Under the pieces are notes generated by a model that was not told the origin of the DNA, ran no database searches, and saw nothing but the letters and a program-made list of their open reading frames with translations. Shown in pieces: positions 1-11,080 of a stretch of DNA of 64,000 nt. This DNA comes from Sweltsa coloradensis. Taxonomy: Eukaryota > Arthropoda > Insecta > Plecoptera > Chloroperlidae. Each line of letters opens with the position of its first letter. The stretch's first letter is position 1. The stretch lies in contig JAMZAV010000305.1 of assembly GCA_024449915.1 (NCBI GenBank), positions 496,001-560,000 on the forward strand, written 5' to 3'. The position numbers were made by a program, and so were the translations under genes.

Positions 1-643
1 CGACATTCCCATAAGGCCCACCACACAGTGTAGGCCTAACTGGATATTGACATTGTAGACTATATACTATTCCAACATCTTTGCATTGTACTAATTCACG
101 TCATGCCTTCTAAAGTGTATCTTTGTATCTTCACTGCCTCCTTCATTTTTTAACTTCATTTTTCGAATTATGATTACCAATAAGTCTTTAAGGTCTTGAC
201 CGATTTAGCTGAAAATTTGGAAAATAGGAGAGAATGTTGTACTTATTGACCCTGCAAAATTTCTTAACGATCGGTACATTTTTATTTTTTTATTTTATTT
301 TTTATAACCAACGATCGGATTTTGTTCAAAAACTATACAGCAACCCGCCTAGGTGGTATGTACATGTGTGCAAAATTTCAGGTCGATCAGAGAAACGGTG
401 CGACCTGTACCGAAGCAGTAACAGAAAAAAAACAAAAAAAAACAGACAAAAACAGACATTCGAGCCATAAGAGTCAAGTGGAGACGCTCGCTCAATTAAG
501 ATCTTGACCGATTTAGCTGAAAATTTGTAAAATAGGAGAGAATGTTGTACTTATTGACCCTGCAAAATTTCCTAACGATCGGAACATTTTTATTTTTTTA
601 TTTTATTTTTTATATCCAACGATCGGATTTTGTTCAAAAACTA
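1..643. repeat. Tandem repeat pair (about 310-bp unit), first copy and start of second
   Basis: The block starting GGTCTTGACCGATTTAGC near 190 recurs from about 500 as ATCTTGACCGATTTAGC, with the same internal ACGATCGG and GTTCAAAAACTATACAG words. The second copy is interrupted at 644 by the transposon at 648-3686 and resumes at 3687. The copy ends in a poly(A)-like tract and GGAGACGCTCGCTCAATTA. No gene is visible in 1-190. Confidence 0.7.
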
Positions 644-647
644 TACA

Positions 648-3600
648 GGGTCATTCCATTTAGATTCACCAGATGAGTGTTGCATCATGATTTTTAATTT
701 TTTTCAAATTTTGCATGTGATACCTATATTGTATTAAGATTTCAAATCCAAGTTTCTAGATTTTTTGGATGTACCATTCACATATTTTAGGCATTTGAGT
801 GTCGCCCCGCGTAGCGTTATTTGCTTTCGTAGCTAGTAGCGGTAAATGAAATAGGTTGAGAACCGTTTGAGATATCAAAATGAAGTAAGACAATATTTCT
901 TACTAAAATGACAATCTTTCATTGACATCACTTCAATTTTGAACAACTTTAATTTTTCTTGCATTACGAGGCAGCCAAATATTGACAACGCTTTTGGCTT
1001 TTTGGCTACTTTCAATAAATAGTTTAATATGGAAGGGGTGACAACAACAAAATAATTTTTTGTGAATAAAAACTATGAGTACATACCTTTAAGGTTGTAG
1101 AAAAAAAAATGTGTTGTTTTAACCCCTTATGCCTGAAAAAAAATTCTGAAAATGGAACAAAATCAAAAAGTACCCCTTTGAGGGTAGTTTTTCGACAAAA
1201 GGGGTAGGTCCTAAAAAATTTCAAAATAGCCATAAGTTGCTTGATCATATGAATTTTAATATATCAAAAATTTGTCATGTTGTTTTGCTTGGTTTAAAAG
1301 TTACAGATTTTACAAAAGTACTAAAAACCACTTAGATTTACACAACGTAAAATAACGGTAGAATATGTTAAAATGTAGATTTAGTTTTCTAATGATTCTG
1401 AAAATATCAAAATAGTATCATTAATCTTTTTGAAAGGCCTTGACCTTAAGTTTGGTGTTCTGATAGCATGCTATTTATCTCCATGCAAAGAGCATTACTA
1501 ATACAGTATTATGAGATCGTCTCGTTGCCGTCGACAACTCCAAAGGTGATATAATGCGCAGAATGTTTTCGTGTTTCACTTTCACCCATACTGAATCTTT
1601 ATCTGACATTTTGAAAACAGTTGGCCTACTAGGTTCTGATGGGTGAAAAAAGTCAATTTTGAAGTCCATATTTTCCACCGAAGATTCAGCAACTGTTCCT
1701 AGCCACCACTTGTGATCATAGATACAGGCAACATAATCCCGGAGCTTTATGTTTTGAATACTTGCATTGAGTTGAGTTCAAATCAATTGGTTTGAAACAA
1801 TGGTAAGATCTTGTGTTTGGCACCCCAACTGCATTGTCATAACGTTGAGCTAGATGGTTTTCTTCTTTTACGATAGTTTCTGAAGTTAGGCTACATAGAA
1901 AAACTTAATCCCTTTGACATTTTCATCACAAAATTCGAACATCTCTTCAGGAGTCTTGATATGATTATCTAATGTTCTTTGTAGGCTTGTTTTCGTAACA
2001 AGACATTTAACTGTTCCACCAATCCCATCGCATGGACCTTTGCCATGCGGTATGGCAAAAAAATGCCATTCAGCATAATAATTAAAATCCTCAAAGTGAT
2101 GGCACAAGTTGGTGATTTTTTGTTTGTTTTTATACTGACTTGCAGCACCGTCACTAAAGTAAATAACTTTTTTACGTCGGGAGCAAAAGATTTAAAAAAT
2201 TCTAGAACTACTTTCTGAAAAAAATGCATACACTGCAGTAGTACTATGCTGCAAGTGGTCACTGATAATGCACACACTTCTCGAAGTTAGCTAATTTTTT
2301 GCCTCATCTACCTATGTAGGCCTAGTAGATCACAAATGGGTGAAGTGTAGCTTGATTGTTCACCAAGTGAAAACTCTGTAGGCCTATCTCTTCCTGCATC
2401 ACAAAAGTAAAATTTTCAGAGAAATCTCCACTTATTATGCATTCAGCTGGATTTACAGTTTCTTTCTTTGTTCTCATATATTCTGCCTGTTTAGTGGCAA
2501 CAAAATGATGCTTCTTCAGATCAGTGATTTTATCTATTAACTTACTCACAAAGTCATTGTAATTGTTTGTTATCGCCACTAAGTCACAACGATCGGTGGT
2601 GACCCATTGCTTGTATTGTATATTTTTGTCCCAATTATCATCGTCATCTTTTACGGCAGCTAATTGTGCTTCAAGCTCTGCAGGTCCAGGGCAGTTTGTG
2701 CACTCACGTAGCATGCAGGTTTCATTTTCTAAATCACAAACAAGTGAACCTAACATTTCTTTGTAACTGTTTTGTATCTTGGCTGTGTTTTATCCTGTCC
2801 AGGTTATTCCCCGCCCCCACCCCCCTACCCAAACACATTCTGCCCAATCATAGTTAATTCCTCATCAACAAGTTCAAACTTGGTTAAACCCTTCCCCTAG
2901 TGATTCCCCCTTCACCCTATCTTTTAGTGGCTCAGTAAGAAATTAAACATAGTCAAAGCTAACAAAGGATGAAGATCTAGACCTTCCGAAAAGTCGATTT
3001 TTTTAACAGTTTGTAAAATCTGTAACTTTAAAACCAAGCAAAACAACATGTCAAATTTTTGATATATTAAAATTCATATGATCAAGCAACTTATGGCTAT
3101 TTCGAAAATTTTTTAGGACCTACCCCTTTTGTCGAAAAACTACCCTCAAAGGGGTACTTTTTGATTTTGCTCCATTTTCAGAATTTTTTTTCAGGCATAA
3201 GGGGTTAAAACAACACATTTTTTTTCTACAACCTTAAAGGTATGTACTCATAGTTTTTACTCACAAAAAATTATTTTGTTGTTGTCACCCCTTCCATATT
3301 AAACTATTAATTGAAAGTAGCCAAAAAGCCAAAAGCGTTGTCAATATTTGTCTGCCTCGTAATGCAAGAAAAATTAAAGTTGTTCAAAATTGAAGTGATG
3401 TTGATGAAAGATTGTCATTTTAGTAAGAAATATTGTCTTACTTCATTTTGATATCTCAAACGGTTCTCAACCTATTTCATTTACCGCTACTAGCAACGAA
3501 AGCAAATATCGCTACGCGGGGCGACACTCAAATGCCTAAAATATGTGAACGGTTCACCCCAAAAATCTAAAACTTGGATTTGAAATCCTAATACATATAG

Positions 3601-3686
3601 GTATCAACATGTAAAATTTAAATAAAACTAAAAATCATGATGCAACAACTTTTTTTTAAATCTGGTGAATCTAAATGGAATGACCC
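648..3686 (-). mobile_element. DNA transposon, 3.0 kb, with long (about 675 bp) terminal inverted repeats and TACA target duplication
   Basis: The left end GGGTCATTCCATTTAGATTC is mirrored at 3686. The inverted repeats run about 648-1320 and 3012-3686 with few differences. The flanks read TACA at 644-647 and 3687-3690, and the uninterrupted target (ACTATACAGCAACC) is visible in the neighbouring repeat copy at about 340, so a 4-bp duplication is well supported. The interior carries a broken transposase-like gene on the minus strand. I cannot assign the superfamily. Confidence 0.88.
1475..2960 (-). pseudogene. Broken transposase-like gene inside the long-TIR transposon
   Basis: Reading the minus strand gives, in order, a cysteine-rich start (CMLRECTNCPG, 2756 downwards), ECIISGDFSENFTFVMQEE, then SFHLVNNQATLHPFVIY. 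After a frame change come FSDGAASQYKN and AEWHFFAIPHGKGPCDGIGG with TPEEMFEFCDENVKGIKFF, and finally WWLGTV and ENMDFKIDFFHP. The three acidic blocks GDFSEN, FSDGA and CDGIGG look like a DDD/E catalytic triad; that is inference. The same architecture is common in marine-invertebrate repeats. Frameshifts and stops (near 2322, 2110 and 1886) show it is dead. Confidence 0.65.
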
Positions 3687-3840
3687 TACAGCAACCTGCC
3701 TAGGTGGTATGTACATGTGTGCAAAATTTCAGGTCGATCAGAGAAACGGTGCGACCTTTATCGAAGCAGTAACAGAAAAAAAAAAAAAGACATTCGAGCC
3801 ATAAGAGTCAAGTGGAGACGCTCGCTACGCTCGCTCAATT
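3687..3840. repeat. Remainder of the second tandem repeat copy
   Basis: TACAGCAACCTGCCTAGG resumes the repeat interrupted at 644 and ends in a poly(A)-like tract followed by GGAGACGCTCGCTACGCTCG, as in the first copy. Confidence 0.7.
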
Positions 3841-3878
3841 ATTATTATTTGATTCATAGCAGTTGTCGTAAAAAGTTT

Positions 3879-3950
3879 TTCCCGACTGGGGTTCGAACCC
3901 AGAACCTCCGGCTTAACGTGCCATAGCTCTACCAATTGAGCTACCAGGAC
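3879..3950 (-). repeat. tRNA-like module, copy 1
   Basis: On the minus strand the 72 nt fold as a tRNA: D-stem GCTC/GAGC, T-loop GTTCGAA, A-box TAGCTCAATTGG and B-box GGTTCGAACCC. The anticodon loop ACGTTAA would give GTT but has C in place of the universal U33, and the anticodon stem has a mismatch. It is part of a repeat with two more copies nearby, so a tRNA-derived repeat is likelier than a working tRNA gene. Confidence 0.6.
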
Positions 3951-4178
3951 CACAGAACAAACCTTTACAAAACTGTTATTTGTTGTGACTGTTGACTTCA
4001 ATGACATAAATCCAACAGAAGACTGCAATGTAGCTGTCAAATCTGAAAGATCACATGGATAAATCCAATCACATCTCATCTCCCATGAGTTGGGTAGTAT
4101 GAATACGTATAAGGTTTTTAAGCATAAGCCCGCTTTAAGGACATAGTAATTGATTCATAGCAGATGTCGTAAAAGTTT

Positions 4179-4233
4179 GCCCCGACTGGGGTTCGAACCC
4201 AGAACCTCCGGCTTAACGTGCCATAGCTCTACC
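4179..4233 (-). repeat. tRNA-like module, copy 2, truncated
   Basis: This is the 3' two thirds of the same module. It is cut at CCATAGCTCTACC and joined directly to an inverted copy of its own flank (CCCCAGTCGGGGC at about 4236), making a hairpin junction. Confidence 0.6.
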
Positions 4234-4464
4234 TACCCCAGTCGGGGCAAACTTTTACAACAACTGCTATGAATCAATTACTATGTCCTTAAAGCGGGCT
4301 TATACTTAAAAACCTTATATTCATACTACCTAACTCATGGGAGATGAGATGTGGTTGGATTTATCCATTCAGATTTGACAGCTACATTGCAATCTTCAGT
4401 TGGATTTATGTCATGGAAGTCAACAGTCACAACAAATAGCAGTTTAGTAAAGGTTTGTTCTGAG

Positions 4465-4536
4465 GTCCCGGTAGCTCAATTGGTAGAGCTATGGCACGTT
4501 AAGCCGGAGGTTCTGGGTTCGAACACCAGTCGGGGC
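4465..4536 (+). repeat. tRNA-like module, copy 3, inverted
   Basis: The module reads GTCCCGGTAGCTCAATTGG to CAGTCGGGGC on the plus strand, with a 7-bp acceptor stem (three G-U pairs). Flanks with GATTCATAGCAG and GTCCTTAAAGCGGGCTTA match the other copies in reverse, so 3841-4605 is an inverted cluster. Confidence 0.6.
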
Positions 4537-4634
4537 AAACTTTTACGACAACTGCTATGAATCAATTACTATGTCCTTAAAGCGGGCTTATGCTTAAAAA
4601 CCTTATAATCATTATTATTATTTTTATTTCTCTT

Positions 4635-4985
4635 AATTAAGCGAGCGAAGCGAGCGTTTCCATTTGACTCTGCCGGAAAAATTTATCACTCGTTTTGTTT
4701 TTGTTTTTTTTTGTTTTTTTTGTATGTCTCGCCATAACGTTCGAACGGAGGCTCGGATCGATTTGAAATTTTGACCATCCGCAAGCTTTGTTCTCGATTG
4801 AATGCCATTAGTTTTGTGGCAAAATCGTTCAAAAAGTTAAAAAGTTACGTTAAAGTTAATCGGAAGTTTTTTTTTCAAACTAAACGGCGACAAAATCTGA
4901 GGTGGCCAAATCATTTAGAATGTCCGTCCGGTCACGAATATGTTAATTTTATTTTGATCCGATAAGTAGTGTAAATGGAAATTAC
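4635..4985 (-). repeat. Fragment of the GCGAGCGAAGCGAGCG-ended repeat family
   Basis: It starts AATTAAGCGAGCGAAGCGAG, passes a T-rich tract and contains CATAACGTTCGAACGG and GATCGATTTGAAATTTTG. It is related in layout to the elements at 13299-13882, 23758-24923, 37556-38328 and 46503-47118. Confidence 0.4.
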
Positions 4986-5044
4986 ATTATAACAAAAGTA
5001 ACGTTGCCATGGCAACGAAAAGACGCGCGAAGTTTCTAATGCAC

Positions 5045-5560
5045 TGCCACCTAGAAGTATTCAGATTCAGATTCAGAAAAATTTTTATTCTCAAGAAAAT
5101 AAATACAATTGGTACATAAACAAACAAGAGAAGAGAATAGTCGAGAGAAGCCCACATAAGCACAGTGCTCGTGTGTGGGCAGTTATAATACATGTTAAAT
5201 TTAAAACAATTACAAGATGTTAGCAAAGATAGAATTTAAATTAATAGTAGTTTGTACAACATGAAAAAATAAGAAATAAATAAAATAAAAATAAAATATA
5301 TTTATGCAAGGAAGCAATTTATATGGTAAAATTCTTAAAACTAAACTAAACTAAACTAAAGAGATAGACAAAGGAATTTTTATAGTAAAATTTAGCCTTG
5401 AGACTAAGTTGACAAGTAATAGGCTAGAACAGATTGGGCATTATTAATCAAAATCAAATAATCAAAATACTTTCAAGGAAGAGTGTATTATTTGTCACCA
5501 AAGAGTTTAAATAGTTTTCCCAAGGAGTAAAGGTCCTCTAGATGACGGTGGATTTTATCC
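5045..5560 (-). mobile_element. Possible LINE 3' end with (GATTCA)n-type tail
   Basis: ATTCAGATTCAGATTCAG at about 5062 followed by AAAAATTTTTATTCTC looks like the reverse of a LINE tail ending in a GAATCT simple repeat. No reverse transcriptase motif is left. This is a weak call. Confidence 0.35.
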
Positions 5561-6240
5561 ACAAAGTAAAGGTTTACACACGGGTTTACTCAAATACCTT
5601 GGCAATAATAAATAATATTGGAAACATGGCCCTGTGGACAGCGAACGTCGCAAATTTTTAAATTTTTAATTATGTGCAATGTGGGTCTAGCTTTAGCACG
5701 TGCTCGCTTATCAACGCGTCCAACTGAGCGTTTCCTAGTTGTAGATAAAATAAGACTTTAGATTTTATAATATTGTTCAATTTTTTAGAGACTACACAAT
5801 CGTCTATTGGCTGCCTAGAGAGCATATCATGCTCTATTTTCTCCACCAAATGTATGTGTGAAAATGTATGTGTGAAAAGAAGTTTCACTTTATTTATTGC
5901 TTCTTCAACCTGCAGTCAATGCATGAATTCATCACTCCAAACAAACTCCAAGGCAGAGCCGAACTAAAACCTCTATCAGCCACTACTCAGCAGCCCCTCC
6001 AGGGCTGTACAAATTAGTGAAAATGCCTCCCCGGGTACCTGCCGATCTTACAGTCGGGTAACCAAAATTAAGAAATTTACATTTAAAAAAAGCACAAGCA
6101 AGTGAAAAAAAAATCAAAATGTTACTGCCGTCGGTAACGTCACTCACTCGAGCTCAACACCAACAAAACTCAAGCGGTAATTAATGCCAAATCACGTACT
6201 GCCGCCGCAGCGTGCTGACGAATGAAAAACTGACCAGTGG
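5561..6240. other. No assignable feature
   Basis: Short open frames occur here, but none resembles a known protein and none has a convincing start or splice context. Confidence 0.5.
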
Positions 6241-6377
6241 CGGCAGTAATTGAGCGGAATTTAGAGACAAAGACAGTCAAATGAGTACCCAACGGTTCAT
6301 TTTATTACCCGGGTTATTATCAGCGGGCGGGTACCGCAAGTATCCATTCATAGTTCTACTTTGAACTGGGCACTCTC

Positions 6378-6454
6378 CCCCCCCCCCACCACCACCACCA
6401 CCAGACAGATGAGTGAAATTAGTTATGCACTTAAGACACTCACCGCAACAATAA

Positions 6455-6497
<43 letters not shown>
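6378..6497. repeat. Microsatellites: C-run/(CCA)n and (AAAT)n
   Basis: A C-run with CCACCACCACCACCACCA lies at about 6378-6402, and about a dozen AAAT units lie at about 6450-6497. Confidence 0.9.
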
Positions 6498-6719
6498 AAG
6501 AATAGGAGCTCAAAAAATAAAGCTTAAGTTTCCCCACTAACCTATTAATTAAAACATTACCTATTGTATTGGAATTACAATTGCTGTTGCTGTCAATTTT
6601 ATATGGTTTAACAAAACCTATATTTACTTTACACTTACAAGCCTAAATATTTTGAGACATTTATGGCTTTGAACATGTACCTTGGCTTAGAATCAATGGC
6701 AAACTTATATGAATGTAAC

Positions 6720-6925
6720 ATATCAGCGTCATAGTCGCCTACTATAAAATCAAGGTTAAACACACACATATATATATATATATATATGAGTACTTTAGAC
6801 AGAAATTAAAAAAGTGACTAGTCACTTTTTTAATTTCTGTCTAAAGTACTAACATAACAGCGTCATAGTCGCCTACTATAAAGCCAAGTTTAAACATATA
6901 TATATTAATATATATATATATATTA
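6720..6925. repeat. Small palindromic element with a 62-bp perfect palindrome and flanking AT microsatellites
   Basis: The core 6789-6850 is a perfect inverted repeat: arm AGTACTTTAGACAGAAATTA followed by AAAAAGTGAC, then TA, then the mirror. Both sides carry CAGCGTCATAGTCGCCTACT and an (AT)n run. The same arms at 48234-48335 enclose a tRNA fragment. Confidence 0.8.
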
Positions 6926-7374
6926 GTCAGGGATTGGCTTGCAATCTAGCAAATACGGCTGTCAAGTTTGACTTAATTTATTTTAAGAAATTATTTTCCT
7001 TTAAAAAAATATTTTTAAATTATAGAAGAATGGGAAGACCGCGAGAGAGATGACAAGAACAAGTATAGGCAGATGTGGAGTACGAGGAGAGGAGTGGATA
7101 ATGATTGGGGAGAGAGAGATGGTAGATTTAAGGGTTTGTCAACAGTCAGTTTACTTTGTGCCACTCAAACCTATGGGATAGGTAAGGGACAACAGGCCCA
7201 TGTTGAACAGATTCAGTCACAGGAGAGTGGGTAGTAGACATTCACAATGAGCTGAGAAAACTCAACCGTCACCAATCTTTGTCATTATTGCATTGTTCAG
7301 GAAGAGTAATGGGAAGAAATAAAATTATGACAAAACCGGAGGAGAGACCTAATGAACAAGAAAGTGGCAACAAC
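6926..7374. other. No gene; AT-rich spacer
   Basis: About 7020-7130 reads GRPRERD-like in one frame, faintly recalling a LINE C-terminus, but is too short to call. Confidence 0.4.
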
Positions 7375-7807
7375 TGATTGGCTTGTTGGTATCAATGCGT
7401 CCAATGCAGAAGGTCTTGGGTTTGAATCTCACTTCAGACAGATACTGTAGAAGATTTTATCTTCTGATATTAACTCAAGTCCATCAATTCTTGGGTTGGG
7501 ATTTGGGAATGTGTAAATGGTTACTTTTGAGTAGTCCTAGCAACGAGGCACATTTAAATTTCCAAGGTTGTTCCGAATCAGGATTGTTGACTCGACATTG
7601 CCCAAGGGTGGAATCGAATCCGACTTGTTTGATCCGTGTTTCCAATTTAAAGTACCAGTCTCTATTTGGCCATTATTTACTACACAATGGTATAGCACCA
7701 ATGACAACAGGGTTGGTTTGTTCTGCTTTTTAATTTGAGTCCCACTCTGAAAATCAGTTGTGACAGAGTGGGTAGACTCTATACAAATGTATTGTTTATT
7801 TATTTAA
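7375..7807 (+). mobile_element. tRNA-derived SINE, copy 1
   Basis: The head GGCTTGTTGGTATCAATGCG to GGTCTTGGGTTTGAATC carries an old A-box and B-box. The body (CAAGTCCATCAATTCTTG, CCTAGCAACGAGGCACAT) and the tail GTGGGTAGACTCT plus an ATTT-type run match the SINE at 20258-20680 on the other strand. The tail is also the tail of the LINE ending at 54250. Confidence 0.75.
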
Positions 7808-8129
7808 AGGCAGAGAAACAATTGCAAGGCGAGAACAGGGCTAAAGAAGCAAGATTTGAAAGGAGTGGAACATCAGATACAGCAATATACCTAGGGCCGG
7901 GCCCAAGAGTGTTGGGGTGAGGGATCTAACTTGAGTACCGTAAGTTCATTGTTGGAAGGAGGGGAAAGGAGCAGATATTGTGTGATATATATATATCTGC
8001 ACTAGGACAGAAAATAGGAGGCAATCATTACTCTTTATTATAAATTTGAATTGGTTTAATAAATAATAACACAGGATAGACATAAAGACAGAAGACAGAA
8101 GCGGACTTACACTTATTGGAACCCTAGTG

Positions 8130-8545
8130 CAGTGACGGATCTAGTACATAATCATGTGTGCATGTGGTGGGTTTTAGAAAAAAGTGGTGGGCTGATGCAA
8201 TACCGAAAACATGGTTTGTGTGAGTCAATTTGTTTTGTTGTCATCTAGAGTCAATTCACAGCATACATCAACATATTAACGTTTGATTTTATTTTCAATA
8301 CAATTTAGCATTAGCAGACACATTTCAGAGGCAGACTGATGATTTCTGACAATATAAAGGAAATGTGTTTTTTCCTGGGAGTTTTAAATAAGGATTCAAA
8401 ATACACGATACTAAACTTGTATTCTATGTATGGCATAGGTCCACTTGGGTACATTGGTATAAATATTTGATTTTTCTAATGCCTGAATTCGGAGGCCCTG
8501 CTCCTGCGTGCACTGCGAGTAGGCCTACCTATAAATCCGCCTCTG
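8130..8545 (-). mobile_element. Old hAT-family copy
   Basis: The ends are CAGTGACGGATCTAG and ATAAATCCGCCTCTG. The interior (TGACAATATAAAGGAAA, GTTTTAGAAAAAAGTGG) is the reverse complement of the hAT at 19976-20833. The flanking 8-mers do not match well, so the copy is old or rearranged. Confidence 0.6.
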
Positions 8546-9651
8546 CCATTACGCCTGGGTAAAAGTACAATAGTGGGCTCTAGCAATACATTTAATAAAA
8601 ACACAACAGTTATTATCTGATTTAAAAGAATACTCAAAAGTGAACTGAAAAATGTTTTGACTGACAAATGACAAATGGTTCATATAGGTAGTAGCAAACT
8701 GCAATAAAGATAGTATTCAAGCCTCATGGCTACTGGAAAGAAGCCTAAATATTGCAGCTTTGGGATAACTACAGAAAAAGAAAAGAAAAAAACATTCAAG
8801 TTAAGTTTTTTATTTTCATGAGCATTTAGCTAACTGACCAGCACTCTTATTTAACTACTTCTGCACTGTATGTAGTATTTCAATCTCATGACTGTGTGTG
8901 TTATACTCATATACCACTTCTACTTACAAGGAGTACATAGGTACTACTTATCAATAACATTTTAATCAACAGTTTATTACAACACGTGTACATTGCACAT
9001 AAATGAAGAAAATGTAGGCCTACTGTTGATGTTGGAAATGGCATTTAAGTTGAATTGCCATACTATGATCTTCTCCTGCAATACCTGCATGTGACACAAA
9101 AGTTCCAAACTGACGCTCGTAGCACTTTACACACTCATCCAAGTATTAATTTTATGACGATTGTGACTACGTTGAAGAATATTAGCGGAACTGTAAATAA
9201 TAAAATATATTAAAAATAGTGTGTAAGGGGTAATAGCATAAAAAAGATTTGCAAATACGACAAGGTCGTTGCTCTTTGCTTGGGTGTTTTTCACTCTTTT
9301 CTCAAGCTGTCTCATGACTTTCCGTCTTACCTTACTAGGAGAGAGCGGTATGTAGTGGCCCAGTGGGTCGCGGTCTATAGTGGGTATTTGAGCTTTCTAT
9401 TTTTAAAGTCTATATTTAAAAAATAAAACGTTTACTATGAACTATGAAGTATTTACCATTTTTTTTAAATTTAAAGAAAGCTTTTGTAGTTCCAGTATTT
9501 TTGGTAAATATCTGGAGGGAATCAAGATAATTTTATAAAAGGGTACGTCCATTGTTTGTCTTAGGACATTTGGAGTCGCACAGCTTATTTTGTGCTTCAG
9601 CTAATCAAAGAAACCCAAATAAACTTAAGATATCTTTGGTGAATTATTTTA
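8546..9651. other. No assignable feature
   Basis: AT-rich sequence with only short frames on both strands. Nothing resembling a gene or a repeat with clear ends was seen. Confidence 0.5.
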
Positions 9652-10440
9652 ATTAGACGAGGGAGCGGAGCAACTGAGGATTACCATTCACGAAAATCGG
9701 AACTTCTGTGATTCTGTGAGCGTGTGGGGTTGTACGTCAAAAATAAGCTGAATCACTTAACAGATTGCACTGAAATTTTAAACAGGCATCTGGTACGAGT
9801 TTACTGAAAACTGCTAACAAAATCAGTTAGATCCATAGTGATTTAAGTCTATGAGAAATAATAAATTGAAAACTAGGCTGCAAATGTGTAGGAATTATTT
9901 TAACAACAATTGTTTTGATTTTGAAAAAATATTTTTTGTTTGTTGTTTGTAAGGCTGTGAAAATGTTGTGCCCAAGGTGTATCGAATCTTGCAAGCTCAA
10001 GGTACCCCCAAATTCCGCTAGGAGATTGAGTAAACCTTGCAATATTTAAACATATTTTCTATTTTCTACTGACTATGTTTTCCATAGTATTGTTTGCATT
10101 TCAAAATCTGTTCTATAACTTTAAAAATACAAACCAGAAATTACCAAATCTTTCCCGACCAGGAAAGTGAACCCAGGTCTCCCACATTTCGGGTATAAGG
10201 GCGCCTTAGCCAACTAGACTAGGAAAACGCCAAAGTTGTTAGACTAGTGAGCGAGTCATGTGTTAAGTACCCGTGAACATTTGCATTTAAGTTTGATAAT
10301 AATTATGTATAATTAATAGGGTTTTGAGTTTAGTTGGTATAAGGGCCCGTCAACTGTAAGGCCATAATGCGCCACTCTAGCCTAGGCTAGAGAGGCCTTA
10401 GATAGGGGGAAGAAAGGGAATGTTAGCAGGTACTCAACAT
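9652..10440. repeat. Dispersed repeat with tRNA-like module and CTAGGAAAACGCC motif, copy 1
   Basis: It shares ACAGATTG-CTGAAATTT, GGCATCTGGTACGAGT, TTTTCCATAGTATTG and GGGCGCCTTAGCCAACTAGA with 33600-34442, and part with 41395-41692. On the minus strand 10145-10215 has A-box TAGTCTAGTTGGCTAAGG and a decayed B-box GGTTCACTTTCC. The segment at 10340 (GGCCATAATGCGCCACTC) recurs at about 23060 and 34280. Confidence 0.6.
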
Positions 10441-10599
10441 ATGACTAACATAACTAAAATCATTAAAAAATAGCACAAAAATGGTATGCACTCACAGAAA
10501 TTCCTGTTATTACTTGATATTATTCAGGGAAGCCCCCTCACTGGTTATGCTGTTATGTGACTTTCCACCCTTCCTATCCTTAACCCTTTCTCTTTGTAT

Positions 10600-11080
10600 G
10601 AATGAAGAGGCACCCTGGCCGAGCAACAACAGAAGGGGCAGCTTTTCTCTTGTTGCCAAGGGTCCTGGTTCGAATCCAGGGTGAGTCATGAATGTTTTGT
10701 CTCCCGAGCACTAGAGTTGGGAGGGAAGCCCCCTTACTGGTTGTGCTGACGGTGTGGCTCAGTATAAATGGTGTTTGAAGTAACCTTGCTGATGATGACA
10801 ACATGCATCAGAATTTGCTTCTTGCGTGGCCCTACCACAGGTTTGGTTGTGAGTTTTGTTTGCATGTAGTTAGCTGATTTTTAGTGGCCACCATCTGCCT
10901 GACGAGTCCCAGAAGGACGAAACGCGTCGTGGATTAAAGTAACAACTTTAAATTAGCTGCAGTTGTCATCAGCAGGTGAAAAGTTTTGTCGCCCCCAGCC
11001 CTTCAGGCTGGGATTTATGTTCTCTTTGCTTCCCTAACCTGTCAACCCTTCTCCAGTCTCATATTATTCATTGATTGACT
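10600..11080 (+). mobile_element. Hammerhead-ribozyme repeat, copy 1, next to a tRNA-like head
   Basis: A tRNA-like head at about 10609-10685 has a 7-bp acceptor stem (CACCCTG/CAGGGTG), A-box TGGCCGAGCAACAAC and B-box GGTTCGAATCC. It is followed by a body from about 10785 (AAGTAACCTTGCTGATGATG) to 11080 (CAACCCTTCTCCAG). The body recurs three times at 29.5-30.3 kb. It could be a SINE, a Penelope terminal repeat or a retrozyme; the ribozyme itself is listed separately. Confidence 0.65.
10893..10934 (+). ncRNA. Hammerhead ribozyme motif 1 (type I, minimal stem III)
   Basis: All parts are in order: stem I AUCUGC, core CUGACGA, stem II GUCC with loop CAGAA and GGAC, then GAAA, the short stem III ACGCGU and cleavage site GUC, and stem I closing strand GUGGAU (two G-U pairs). 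Invariant core bases fit the CUGANGA...GAAA consensus. The ACGCGU stem III is self-complementary, as in ribozymes that cleave as dimers. Confidence 0.85.

Noticed and set aside
3879..3950. Functional tRNA-Asn (GTT) gene
   Set aside because: U33 is replaced by C, the anticodon stem is mismatched, and it is one of several repeat copies.
8130..8545. 8-bp target duplication of the hAT copy
   Set aside because: CCCTAGTG and CCATTACG agree at only about half the positions.
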